This document shows positions 9,359 through 16,490 of a stretch of DNA of 64,000 nt, in pieces. The position numbers were made by a program, and so were the translations under genes. The DNA comes from a virus. The stretch's first letter is position 1; each line of letters begins with the position of its first letter. A model generated the notes under the pieces. That model did not search any database and was not told the DNA's origin. It worked only from the letters and a program-made list of their open reading frames with translations. The DNA lies in the IMG/VR virus record IMGVR_UViG_3300020469_000021, positions 1-64,000 of that record; one strand, written 5' to 3'.

Positions 9359-9537
9359 GCGCTGAAAAAGTTAAAGATGATGTATTAGAGCTTGATGATA
9401 TCAAGCTCGTTAATGATATGGATTCCACTTGGGGCGTAAACTATGTTCTAGTAGAAATAAAAGGCAAAGAAAAGATTTTATCTCGTAAAGTTTACGAAAA
9501 CATTATTAAACAATTAAAAAATAAAAAAAATGACTGA
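9355..9537 (+). CDS. Hypothetical protein, 60 aa
   Basis: Small charged protein with a beta strand YVLVEIKGKEKI and a lysine-rich C-terminal helix. Four-base overlap with its upstream neighbour, eight-base overlap with its downstream one. Function unknown. Confidence 0.5.
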   Translation: MSAEKVKDDVLELDDIKLVNDMDSTWGVNYVLVEIKGKEKILSRKVYENIIKQLKNKKND

Positions 9538-9787
9538 AGCATCATCTACCACCGAAACAGCAAGCCAAGAAAAAATCCTCGACGAGGACAAAGAAAAGCT
9601 TATTATTCCTATTGCCAACAACATACTTAATAACGTAACTCTTTCTGCAGCCTTCCAAGTGCTAAGAGATCAGTCTATTGTCGCAGCCAAAGACAAAATT
9701 AAAGAATCCTCAGATGAAGAAATTCTAGAAATGCTTAAGCAATTCTCAGAAGCAGAGAGCGAAAATTCTTCACCTCCGGACAGTTAA
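9530..9787 (+). CDS. Hypothetical acidic protein, 85 aa
   Basis: Disordered Thr/Ser/Glu-rich N-terminus, a central helix (IANNILNNVTLSAAFQVL) and an acidic tail. Resembles the small acidic structural or scaffold-linked proteins often found in phages, but nothing specific identifies it. Confidence 0.5.
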   Translation: MTEASSTTETASQEKILDEDKEKLIIPIANNILNNVTLSAAFQVLRDQSIVAAKDKIKESSDEEILEMLKQFSEAESENSSPPDS

Positions 9788-10492
9788 GTGAACAATCCAC
9801 TAGATTTCTTTGAAGGAATCTATTGCATAACTCTTTCCGAGAAGGGAAAGAAAAATGCTGAAATTGAATCTAAAAAATTAGGAATTTCTAGTAGGGTAGA
9901 ATTTTTTTCTCCACCATCTTTTTCTAGCTTTAATCTAGATGAAATATCAACTCTCGAAGCAAAGATTTTTTATTCCTATAGGCACCTTCTAGAGAAGGCT
10001 TACAGAGATGCAAAATCTAATGCGCTTGTTTTTTTAGATAGTACTAAGTTTATAAACTTATCTTCTATAGCTGGAGGATTAAATGATCTTTCCGAAAACT
10101 TCCGACTTTCTCGTGGCAGTCATTGGGAGTTAATTTTGCTCGGAACTTATCCTAAAGATAATCTAGTAAATATCACCAGTAATTTAGTTCATGTCATACG
10201 GGGTTGCTCAGTTTATTGCGCTGGCTTTAACCATACCTTTATGTATCCATTTATAGAAAATATTGGATCAACCGAAGGAGACATAATAAAAACTATGACA
10301 CAGACTGGCGTAAGACTGAATGCTTTTGAAGACTGGATACAAAGATATAAGTTTGCTTTTAACTTGCTTTGTATCAGCCCATTAGGCGCTTGTGTCAATT
10401 CGAATATACATTATAAACAATACCCCTCTATTCAAGAGCAAAAAGAAAACTTTAATTTTTTTTGCGGCAGATCAATTCTTGAAAGCATTTAA
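9788..10492 (+). CDS. Possible GT25-like glycosyltransferase, 234 aa
   Basis: GTG start directly after the upstream stop. The opening GIYCITLSEKGKKNAEIESK resembles the start of GT25 (LPS-type) transferases, where a strand is followed by a basic helix. The middle ALVFLDSTKFI occupies the place of the usual acidic VFEDD motif, but the DD pair is missing, so activity is doubtful. The C-terminal half has a Cys/His-containing region of unknown role. Call is tentative. Confidence 0.35.
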   Translation: MNNPLDFFEGIYCITLSEKGKKNAEIESKKLGISSRVEFFSPPSFSSFNLDEISTLEAKIFYSYRHLLEKAYRDAKSNALVFLDSTKFINLSSIAGGLNDLSENFRLSRGSHWELILLGTYPKDNLVNITSNLVHVIRGCSVYCAGFNHTFMYPFIENIGSTEGDIIKTMTQTGVRLNAFEDWIQRYKFAFNLLCISPLGACVNSNIHYKQYPSIQEQKENFNFFCGRSILESI

Positions 10493-10789
10493 TCTTGATA
10501 TAACTCCATTCAAAGAATACTCATCTATTTTGTTTATTAGTATGTTAGCAATTTCTATTTCCCCAGAACCAATTCTTATTCCTTCTTCTTCTCCAAAGCT
10601 TAAAATATCTCTGATGAAATCCATGGCGCATCTTCTTGTTAACCATTCCCAATATAAATCTATACTTTCTTTATCACACTCCACTAAAACATCAGCATCT
10701 AAAAATACATCAGCATAAAGAGTTAAATCTCTAAAGCAATATACAGAGCTCGGAGGTTCACTTAACGACCCTTCTATAAGTACAATCAT
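10472..10789 (-). CDS. Hypothetical protein, 105 aa
   Basis: Start chosen at 10789 (MIVLIEGSLSEPPSSVYCF); a longer frame would run into the divergent gene. The pattern LYADVFLDADVLVECD then an acidic helix-rich region suggests a folded alpha/beta protein, perhaps nucleotidyltransferase- or NUDIX-related, but no motif confirms it. Convergent 21-base overlap with the gene ending at 10492; only 18 bases separate its start from the divergent start at 10808. Confidence 0.5.
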   Translation of the reverse strand: MIVLIEGSLSEPPSSVYCFRDLTLYADVFLDADVLVECDKESIDLYWEWLTRRCAMDFIRDILSFGEEEGIRIGSGEIEIANILINKIDEYSLNGVISRLNAFKN

Positions 10790-10807
10790 TTTCAATATAT
10801 ACACATA
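10790..10807. promoter_or_regulatory. Candidate bidirectional promoter with a shared palindromic -10
   Basis: The 18 bases between two divergent ATGs contain TATATA (10796-10801), its own reverse complement. It could serve as -10 for both strands, placing each predicted start of transcription at or next to an ATG. No good -35 is seen on either side. Confidence 0.4.
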
Positions 10808-11473
10808 ATGTGGAACACAATTAACATTTTTGATGATGCAACGCAAAGCGACTCAATGATAATGTGGTTTGAAGATTTGGCTAAAGACCACTCTCGTCGC
10901 AAAGGTTTAGATTCGGGCTCTATAATGAAAGGCGTAACAGATTTAGAATCTCTAAACAAGCCAGAGAGAATATATTCTGGAGAGTTATTAAATAATATTA
11001 TTTTTAATTTAATTAAAGATCGAGCAAAGCATTTGTTTGATCCAATTATAGATAAGATAAAAAGCATAGAATTTTGGATAAATTTTCAAACCGTAAATGC
11101 ACCTACCCCAAATTTTAGATTAGACCTTGAAGAGAAGACGCTAGCGTGGGACGATTTATGCAAGAATATTTCCAATCCAGATGGAGAACCAATGCTTAAG
11201 AAGATTGACATCGCTTCTTCACTTCCTTTATGGTCTTGCTGTATCTTCATAACTCCAGATGAAGTTATAGGCGGGGGAATATCTTTATGCGATTCATTTG
11301 AATGCCTAAAAGATAGACATCCTACGGAAGATTCTATAAACATTCCACATAAATTTAATAGAGCAGTTTTTTTCGACTCTTCTTATCCATATTTAATTAA
11401 TCCACACCAAGGATCAAACATTAACGCTACCTTGCATTTAAATTTTTGGGATAAAGAATTGATTAAATCTTAA
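10808..11473 (+). CDS. Possible 2OG-Fe(II)-oxygenase-like / cupin-fold protein, 221 aa
   Basis: The C-terminal third reads GGGISLCD, then FNRAVFFDSSYPYLINPHQG and LHLNFW. That order (Gly-rich strand with an acidic residue, N-R-x-V-x-F-D-S-S, then H and a terminal nFW strand) is typical of phage double-stranded beta-helix dioxygenase-like proteins of the DUF6445 kind. The H-x-D pair of true 2OG enzymes is not obvious, so catalysis is uncertain. N-terminal half unknown. Confidence 0.4.
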   Translation: MWNTINIFDDATQSDSMIMWFEDLAKDHSRRKGLDSGSIMKGVTDLESLNKPERIYSGELLNNIIFNLIKDRAKHLFDPIIDKIKSIEFWINFQTVNAPTPNFRLDLEEKTLAWDDLCKNISNPDGEPMLKKIDIASSLPLWSCCIFITPDEVIGGGISLCDSFECLKDRHPTEDSINIPHKFNRAVFFDSSYPYLINPHQGSNINATLHLNFWDKELIKS

Positions 11474-11487
11474 AATCAGTGTATAAT
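11459..11487 (+). promoter_or_regulatory. Promoter for 11495 (GTG-TATAAT type)
   Basis: TTGATT (11459-11464), 17-base spacer, TATAAT (11482-11487) preceded by GTG; the ATG follows eight bases after the -10, so leaderless by position. Confidence 0.55.
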
Positions 11488-11494
11488 ACATATT

Positions 11495-12538
11495 ATGTAC
11501 GGACTAATAGGAACTAGCGAAATTCTTCTGGAAGAAGACTCCTCTAATGTTTTTCAAGGCATGACTCGTCGAGAATTTGACGAGCTAGGAAGTGAGGGTG
11601 GTGATGCGGAAGCGCTTTCAAAGCTTGAGAGTGTTATAAATCATAATCTATCCCTTACAAAGAAAATTATCTCTCATTGCGCAGAACTAGGCATCGTAAA
11701 CTATAGGCTTAGCAATTCAATTTTTTCTCTAGTTTCCGACCCAACTGTAAATATTTCGCTAGGAGATTTACCTTCCTACAACACCATAGTTGACAAGATT
11801 AAAGACATTGGTAAAGGCGCCAAGAGCGTAGGTATATCATTGTCAATTCATCCAGATGGATTTAACTCCTTGGCCAGCGAAGCCGAAGAAATATCTGAAA
11901 AAACTATTAAAGAGTTTAATTTTCATGCTTGGTTTTTGGACATTTTGGGCTGTCAACAAAATTTATCCTCGCCGATATGTATTGAGATCGGTGAGCAGGT
12001 TAGCGTAAACGACAAGGGTGAGTACTATCACGATGACTTCATACAATTTGTAGATAGATTTTATTCTTCATTTAAAAAATTAGACAAAGGCGCTCAACGC
12101 AGAATTGCTCTTGATTGCGATGATCAAGGAACTTGGAATTGCTACAGGTTATTCAAGTATTTTCATGTTTATTGCTTAGAAGAGTATGGGCACGGCTTTG
12201 CGTTGGTTTATGACAACCTTCATGATAAATGCAACCCCTCTGAGCTTGTAGACAAATCATTAGATCAAGAAGTTAACATAGGAGCTTTTCACGAGACATG
12301 GGGAGGAGTAATTCCTTTATTTCGCTGGAGCGAAGGGGTTTCGGGAACTGCAAAACACGCAGACTATCTTTCCACTCCAGTACCTACGTTTGATTATCAA
12401 ATCAAATGGGAATGCGATGTAAGAAAAGGCGATCTTGCAATTGCAAAAATGATGGAGCCTGAGCCAGAAGAAAAGCTTACAGAAGAAGAGCTAAGAAAGC
12501 TAACCAGAGAACGTTATAACGCAATCTATGACCAATGA
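11495..12538 (+). CDS. UV-damage endonuclease (UvdE) paralogue with altered metal ligands
   Basis: 347 aa, TIM-barrel UvdE family: GIVNYRLSNSIFSL, SIHPDGFNSLAS, FNFHAWFLDILG, LVYDNLHDKCNPSE and IKWECDV are the expected blocks in order. Against the second copy at 55324 and the known family, several positions differ. HPDQF has become HPDGF, the ligand Glu in the TIENED block is Asp (ALDCDD), and the His in VFHWSEG is Arg (LFRWSEG). The enzyme nicks 5' of UV photoproducts; here catalysis may be lost or changed. A 12-residue acidic C-terminal extension follows. Overlaps the next gene by 11 bases. Confidence 0.75.
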   Translation: MYGLIGTSEILLEEDSSNVFQGMTRREFDELGSEGGDAEALSKLESVINHNLSLTKKIISHCAELGIVNYRLSNSIFSLVSDPTVNISLGDLPSYNTIVDKIKDIGKGAKSVGISLSIHPDGFNSLASEAEEISEKTIKEFNFHAWFLDILGCQQNLSSPICIEIGEQVSVNDKGEYYHDDFIQFVDRFYSSFKKLDKGAQRRIALDCDDQGTWNCYRLFKYFHVYCLEEYGHGFALVYDNLHDKCNPSELVDKSLDQEVNIGAFHETWGGVIPLFRWSEGVSGTAKHADYLSTPVPTFDYQIKWECDVRKGDLAIAKMMEPEPEEKLTEEELRKLTRERYNAIYDQ

Positions 12539-13166
12539 TCAGCAGGATTTTAATATCCTATCTATAGATGTTGATTTTTGCAAAGACGAGAAGAGTTTTA
12601 GGGATATCGTAAGGCTTTTTACGGATATTATTTCCAAGCGATGTAGCTCGACACATAAACAGCTGCCAAATATTTCTTTTTCTCAAACTCATTCTGACAT
12701 ATTATCGTGCATAAGCGGGCGTTCTTTAGTTAGCATATACAACATAGACGACCACCACGACATTTATTATGAGCCAGAGGACATGATTGGTTTTGAAGAT
12801 GGAGTAGTATGTGAAAGCAATTGGGTAGGCTGGACAATGAGATCTGGATTCTTAAATGAATATCATTGGATTAAAAATAGAAGCTCTGAACTCCTCCCTC
12901 AACAAGATTTACTTTCTTTGCAATCCCATTCTTTATCTTACGGAAAATTCAACTCAAATATATTAAAAGATGGCAGGGCAGAGCAAGAAAGATCGATTTA
13001 TTTTTATAACTCAATTTGTGACGCTAAATTAAGAGAAAAAAGTTTTGCAGAAGTATTTATTTGTATGTCTCCAGAGTATTTAAACAAAGATTTCCATTAT
13101 TTATATTTTTTACTTATAGATTTAGCTGAAGATTTCTTAGGAAAAGACTCATTCAAAATTTTTTAG
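12528..13166 (+). CDS. UPF0489-like (arginase-fold) protein, tentative
   Basis: 212 aa. ILSIDVDFC near the start, then IYNIDDHHDIYY and ESNWVGWTM in the middle recall UPF0489/peptide-arginase-like proteins, which use D-x-H-x-D type metal sites and have a conserved Ser-Asn-Trp. Cotranscribed with the UvdE paralogue. No direct link between the two is known. Confidence 0.35.
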   Translation: MTNDQQDFNILSIDVDFCKDEKSFRDIVRLFTDIISKRCSSTHKQLPNISFSQTHSDILSCISGRSLVSIYNIDDHHDIYYEPEDMIGFEDGVVCESNWVGWTMRSGFLNEYHWIKNRSSELLPQQDLLSLQSHSLSYGKFNSNILKDGRAEQERSIYFYNSICDAKLREKSFAEVFICMSPEYLNKDFHYLYFLLIDLAEDFLGKDSFKIF

Positions 13167-13168
13167 AC

Positions 13169-13197
13169 TTGACTTTTTATTTTTTAACAGTTAACAT
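13169..13197 (+). promoter_or_regulatory. Leaderless-type promoter for 13203
   Basis: TTGACT (13169-13174), 17-base spacer, TAACAT (13192-13197); the ATG is six bases after the -10. The -10 is weak. Confidence 0.5.
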
Positions 13198-13202
13198 AAG
13201 GT

Positions 13203-13490
13203 ATGTCAGATATTATGGAAAGATTAGAATTTGGTAACTCAATTGAGGGTGAAGTCTTTTATGGTATTCACTTTACGAAAGATGAACTTTCTATTCTTAA
13301 AAAATCCCTAGAAGATAGGCTTAAAAACTTGAAGCACACAGTAGATAGATGGTCTAACCCTATATATAATCCCGGAACCGGATTTGCAAAGCAAGAAGAT
13401 TTAGACTTTCACAGAGAAAGGGCGCTACGAGAACTCCATTCTGAAATAGAAGAGATAAAAAATATAGAATCTCTTTTATTAAAAATTTAA
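13203..13490 (+). CDS. Hypothetical helical protein, 95 aa
   Basis: N-terminal short beta region, then two long charged helices (ELSILKKSLEDRLKNLKHTV; RALRELHSEIEEIKNIESLL) that could form a coiled coil. Function unknown; preceded by its own promoter. Confidence 0.55.
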   Translation: MSDIMERLEFGNSIEGEVFYGIHFTKDELSILKKSLEDRLKNLKHTVDRWSNPIYNPGTGFAKQEDLDFHRERALRELHSEIEEIKNIESLLLKI

Positions 13491-13549
13491 AATAATTTTT
13501 TTATAAAAAAATATCAGCGAAAAATTTAAACTCAAGTGGACGATATACA

Positions 13550-13714
13550 ATGACTGAAGTCTTAGAATTTATTTTTTCAAGTTTCTGGACTTGGTCTGGA
13601 ACATGCATGCTAATTATTAGTTTTGGCTGGGCCGCAGCAGTTCCATTCAGGGCTTGGTATATGCTCAAGCAACTAAAACTTAATAGAAGCGTAATGTCCA
13701 AGTATTATAATTAA
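13550..13714 (+). CDS. Small membrane protein, 54 aa
   Basis: Two aromatic-rich hydrophobic stretches (FWTWSGTCMLIISFGW, AAAVPFRAWYML) and a basic end. Antisense ORF at 13501-13701 is its shadow. One base separates it from the next ATG. Confidence 0.45.
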   Translation: MTEVLEFIFSSFWTWSGTCMLIISFGWAAAVPFRAWYMLKQLKLNRSVMSKYYN

Positions 13715-13715
13715 A

Positions 13716-13964
13716 ATGAATTGTAGCGCAGAAGTTTTAGATTGTGATTGCGAGAACATGGCGGGAAATTTTTATGAAAATTCTTCAATTCTTAGTCTTG
13801 AGCCGGACATGCTTGAGTTCAAGAATAAAGAAGGCGGTATATTAGGAGTAATAGCAAAGCCTCACAGTATTTTTGGCCAAGATTGCATGTTTTTAAGCGG
13901 GACTCTTGTCAGGAGTGGAAATCTAGAGCAAATAAGGCTCAGAATTACAAATTTTAGTGTATAA
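13716..13964 (+). CDS. Hypothetical protein, 82 aa
   Basis: Not recognised. Cys-containing N-terminus (MNCSAEVLDCDCEN) followed by a beta-rich part. Lies immediately before the tmRNA gene. Confidence 0.5.
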   Translation: MNCSAEVLDCDCENMAGNFYENSSILSLEPDMLEFKNKEGGILGVIAKPHSIFGQDCMFLSGTLVRSGNLEQIRLRITNFSV

Positions 13965-13972
13965 ACTATAGT
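13944..13972 (+). promoter_or_regulatory. Likely tmRNA promoter
   Basis: ATTACA, 17-base spacer, TATAGT (13967-13972). Predicted start about 13979, just before the mature 5' end; the -35 is only a partial match and both elements overlap the end of the upstream gene. Confidence 0.35.
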
Positions 13973-13987
13973 TCCTTGAAAATTTAT

Positions 13988-14425
13988 GGGGGTGTTCTGG
14001 ATTCGACTGATGTTGGATTCTAGCGCTGCAAGCCGGAGATGTGTCAGGCTCCGATATCAAGACACAAAGCTGTACATGGCGAAGGTTATGATAGCATTGA
14101 AGAGCTTCTTGAAGCTGCTCGCGAAGAGTACGATAATCTCGTACAATTCGAGCAAGCTGAAGAGCTTGAGATGGTAGCTTAAGGCTGCCCCCTCGCTTTT
14201 ATTGACGCAGATATTTAAAATGCGAGGACGACATCTGCAAAAACAGAAAAGGTTTACCTGTTAATAAACTGTATCGCTGAGTATTCGGAGACCTCATTTT
14301 GAGTGAATAATTGTAACAGGGAGTTGGATGTCAATATCATAACTTTAAAAAAAATTGACTAAACTTGTAGATGTGCTAGCTTGAAAGCACTCAGGACGCG
14401 GGTTCAACTCCCGCCACCTCCACCA
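13988..14425 (+). ncRNA. ssrA: Transfer-messenger RNA (tmRNA)
   Basis: 438 bases. The 5' end GGGGGTG pairs with CACCTCC (14415-14421) with one G-U, followed by the discriminator A and encoded CCA. The 3' side has the T arm GGGTTCAACTCCC. Pseudoknot PK1: CGGAG/CTCCG (14034-14038/14049-14053) interleaved with GTGTC/GACAC (14041-14045/14061-14065). A second knot is CCTCGC/GCGAGG (14191-14196/14222-14227) with GCAGAT/ATCTGC (14207-14212/14233-14238). It rescues stalled ribosomes and tags the nascent chain. Phage-borne tmRNAs are known but uncommon; this one is long because of its tag frame. Confidence 0.95.
14078..14182 (+). other. tmRNA tag reading frame, 34 residues
   Basis: Exactly 12 bases after PK1 a GGC codon opens a frame that ends at TAA (14180-14182). 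The peptide starts GEGYDSIEEL, is mostly acidic and helix-prone, and ends EELEMVA. Usual tags have about 8-20 residues and end in LAA or similar. The alternative frame starting one base later gives a basic peptide ending in LRW and is less likely. Confidence 0.7.
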
Positions 14426-14436
14426 TTTTCAAAAAA

Positions 14437-16479
14437 ATGTATTTTCTTTTTGTGAAGTTTTTATTATTATTTTTTCTTACCTCTATTTTTTGTTTTGGTT
14501 CCACCCTTTATTTTAAGGATGGAAATTCTGTTGAGGCTAAAATATTAGACGCGAATGATACTCACGTGAGAATTGCTAAGGATAAAGACCTGCAGCAATT
14601 TAGATTTAAAATAGAAGCCTTAACGATTGATAGTCAAAAACAAATTGAGCTATACCACTCCAAAGATAGGTATAGCTCTATACCTTCTTCAAAAATACCT
14701 TTGGACAAAAGAATTTTAAATAGCTATGTTGCATATATTGATGAGCTTATTGATCAAAATTTAAGAAGCAAACGCTTGCAGAAGACCAAACCTTTGGATG
14801 ATTACTCCTACGCAAGAAGGCTTTATCTTACGGTTGTAGGAAGAATACCAACGCAGGATGAATTATTGTCTTTTATTAATGACAGAGACTCATCTAAAAA
14901 AGATAAATTAATACAAAAATTATTAAATTCATCAGGTTATACAAATCACCAGATTAATTGGTGGAGCGATATGCTTAGAGTTAAAGACAGAATTAATGGC
15001 TCAAATATAAATGTAGGTTCTGTTTATAGAAAATGGCTTAGAAACTCAATTGAATCAAAAAAACCTTACGATCAAATGGTTAGAGAGTTAGTTGGGAGCA
15101 GTGGAAAACTTTTAGATGGCGGAGAAGCTATAAGTTATTATTTGCGAGATCGAGGCATGCAGGAAGACAATCTTTCACATACAATAAGAATTTTTCTGGG
15201 AACTAGGCTTGAATGCGCAATGTGTCATAATCACCCATTTGACAAATGGAGTCAGCGTCAATTCTATGAAATGACTGCTTTCACATCAGGTATCGGCAAT
15301 GTTAGACTTAGAGACCAAGGGAAAGCAATAGGCAGCCTTAGTCGAGCCATTAATGAAGATGGAGATGTAAACGCTGGGCTTTTTAATAACTGGAGAAATA
15401 TAGTAAGAGATTCGATTCAATCAGGAATTGAAAACAATGGAACAGGCACAATAAAACTTCCCATAGATTTTGCGGAAGACGACGGTAAGCCCGGAGATAC
15501 TATTTTTGCCAAGGCAATTTTTACCCCAAAACCTACAAAAGTTATTGAGGGTAATAGCAGAAAAGTTTTTGCAGACTGGCTGGCAAGCAAAGACAACCCC
15601 AGATTTACCACTATGATTGCGAACAGAGTTTGGAAAAGAATTTTCGGCGCCGGATTAATAGAACCCATAGATACTATGATGGACGACACGGTAGCAAGTA
15701 ATCAAAAACTAATGAAGTACTTAGAGCGCCTTTTAGTTTCAGTTAATTATGACTTAAGAGAGTATGAAAGAATTCTTTTGAATACTAAACTATTTCAAAG
15801 GTCTGCCAAAAAACAAGATTACAAAAGCCTTGAAGAATATAATTTTGAAGGGCCAATTCTAAGAAGAATGACGGGGGAGCAGCTTTGGGATTCTTTAGTC
15901 ACTTTAGTTTACAATAATATAGACTCTGCCGAAAGAGTTTATTTATACAACCAACAAGATTATTCGGTAATTTACCATCGATATAAAGATATGACTGGAG
16001 AACAGATTTATGCAGACTTCAAAAAACTTGCTCAAGAAAATGATGGCAACAGGAATTTGCTAGCAATTTTAAGCACTTATCAAACTAACAATAAAAATTT
16101 TAAAGACAAAAGTTTAGTTCGCAGCAGTTACTTGCCATATCCTGCTCCGGGAGGACATTTAATTAGGCAGTTTGGGGGTAGCGACAAAGAACAAATAGAC
16201 AATAGTAATGCAGAGCCCAACACGACTCAAGTGTTGAATTTGCTAAATGGGTTTGTCGAGTCAAACATTTTAAATAAAAAGGATGCAGATTTTATAATTA
16301 AAATGCAATCAGAAAAAAGCAAACAAAAACAAGTAGAAAATGCTTTTCTCTCAATTTTATCGAGAAAACCCATGTCGAACGAATCGACATTACTTAAAAA
16401 ATATGTCGATGAAAAGAATGGATTTAAACATGTATCTTGGATTCTTTTAAATGCACACGAATTTATATTTATTAAATAG
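14437..16479 (+). CDS. Exported DUF1549/DUF1553 (PSCyt2/PSD1) protein of PVC bacteria type
   Basis: 680 aa. N-terminal signal peptide (about 1-22, LLLFFLTSIFCFG), a short beta domain, then DUF1549 (about 85-300) with ARRLYLTVVGRIPTQDE and the signature CAMCHNHPFDKW (C260, C263, H264, H266). DUF1553 follows (about 370-680) with FADWLASKDNPRFTTMIANR and RRMTGEQLWDSLV. CxxCH is also the c-type haem motif. In Planctomycetota and Verrucomicrobiota such genes are paired with DUF1501 genes, as here (11 bases apart), and are linked to degradation of complex polysaccharides. Biochemical role unproven. Starts 11 bases after the tmRNA CCA. Presence in a phage is highly unusual. Confidence 0.85.
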   Translation: MYFLFVKFLLLFFLTSIFCFGSTLYFKDGNSVEAKILDANDTHVRIAKDKDLQQFRFKIEALTIDSQKQIELYHSKDRYSSIPSSKIPLDKRILNSYVAYIDELIDQNLRSKRLQKTKPLDDYSYARRLYLTVVGRIPTQDELLSFINDRDSSKKDKLIQKLLNSSGYTNHQINWWSDMLRVKDRINGSNINVGSVYRKWLRNSIESKKPYDQMVRELVGSSGKLLDGGEAISYYLRDRGMQEDNLSHTIRIFLGTRLECAMCHNHPFDKWSQRQFYEMTAFTSGIGNVRLRDQGKAIGSLSRAINEDGDVNAGLFNNWRNIVRDSIQSGIENNGTGTIKLPIDFAEDDGKPGDTIFAKAIFTPKPTKVIEGNSRKVFADWLASKDNPRFTTMIANRVWKRIFGAGLIEPIDTMMDDTVASNQKLMKYLERLLVSVNYDLREYERILLNTKLFQRSAKKQDYKSLEEYNFEGPILRRMTGEQLWDSLVTLVYNNIDSAERVYLYNQQDYSVIYHRYKDMTGEQIYADFKKLAQENDGNRNLLAILSTYQTNNKNFKDKSLVRSSYLPYPAPGGHLIRQFGGSDKEQIDNSNAEPNTTQVLNLLNGFVESNILNKKDADFIIKMQSEKSKQKQVENAFLSILSRKPMSNESTLLKKYVDEKNGFKHVSWILLNAHEFIFIK

Positions 16480-16490
16480 AAAGTTATATT

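Noticed and set aside
10392-10718. Plus-strand ORF of 108 aa
   Set aside because: Lies opposite the better minus-strand gene 10472-10789 and has a Ser/Leu/Ile-rich shadow composition.
13986-14177. 63-aa ORF covering the tmRNA 5' half
   Set aside because: The DNA is a tmRNA; this frame includes the acceptor stem and pseudoknot and is not the tag frame.
14355-14382. TTGACT with a TAGCTT 16 bases on, before the DUF1549 gene
   Set aside because: Lies inside the mature tmRNA, where the bases are needed for structure; the -10 is poor.
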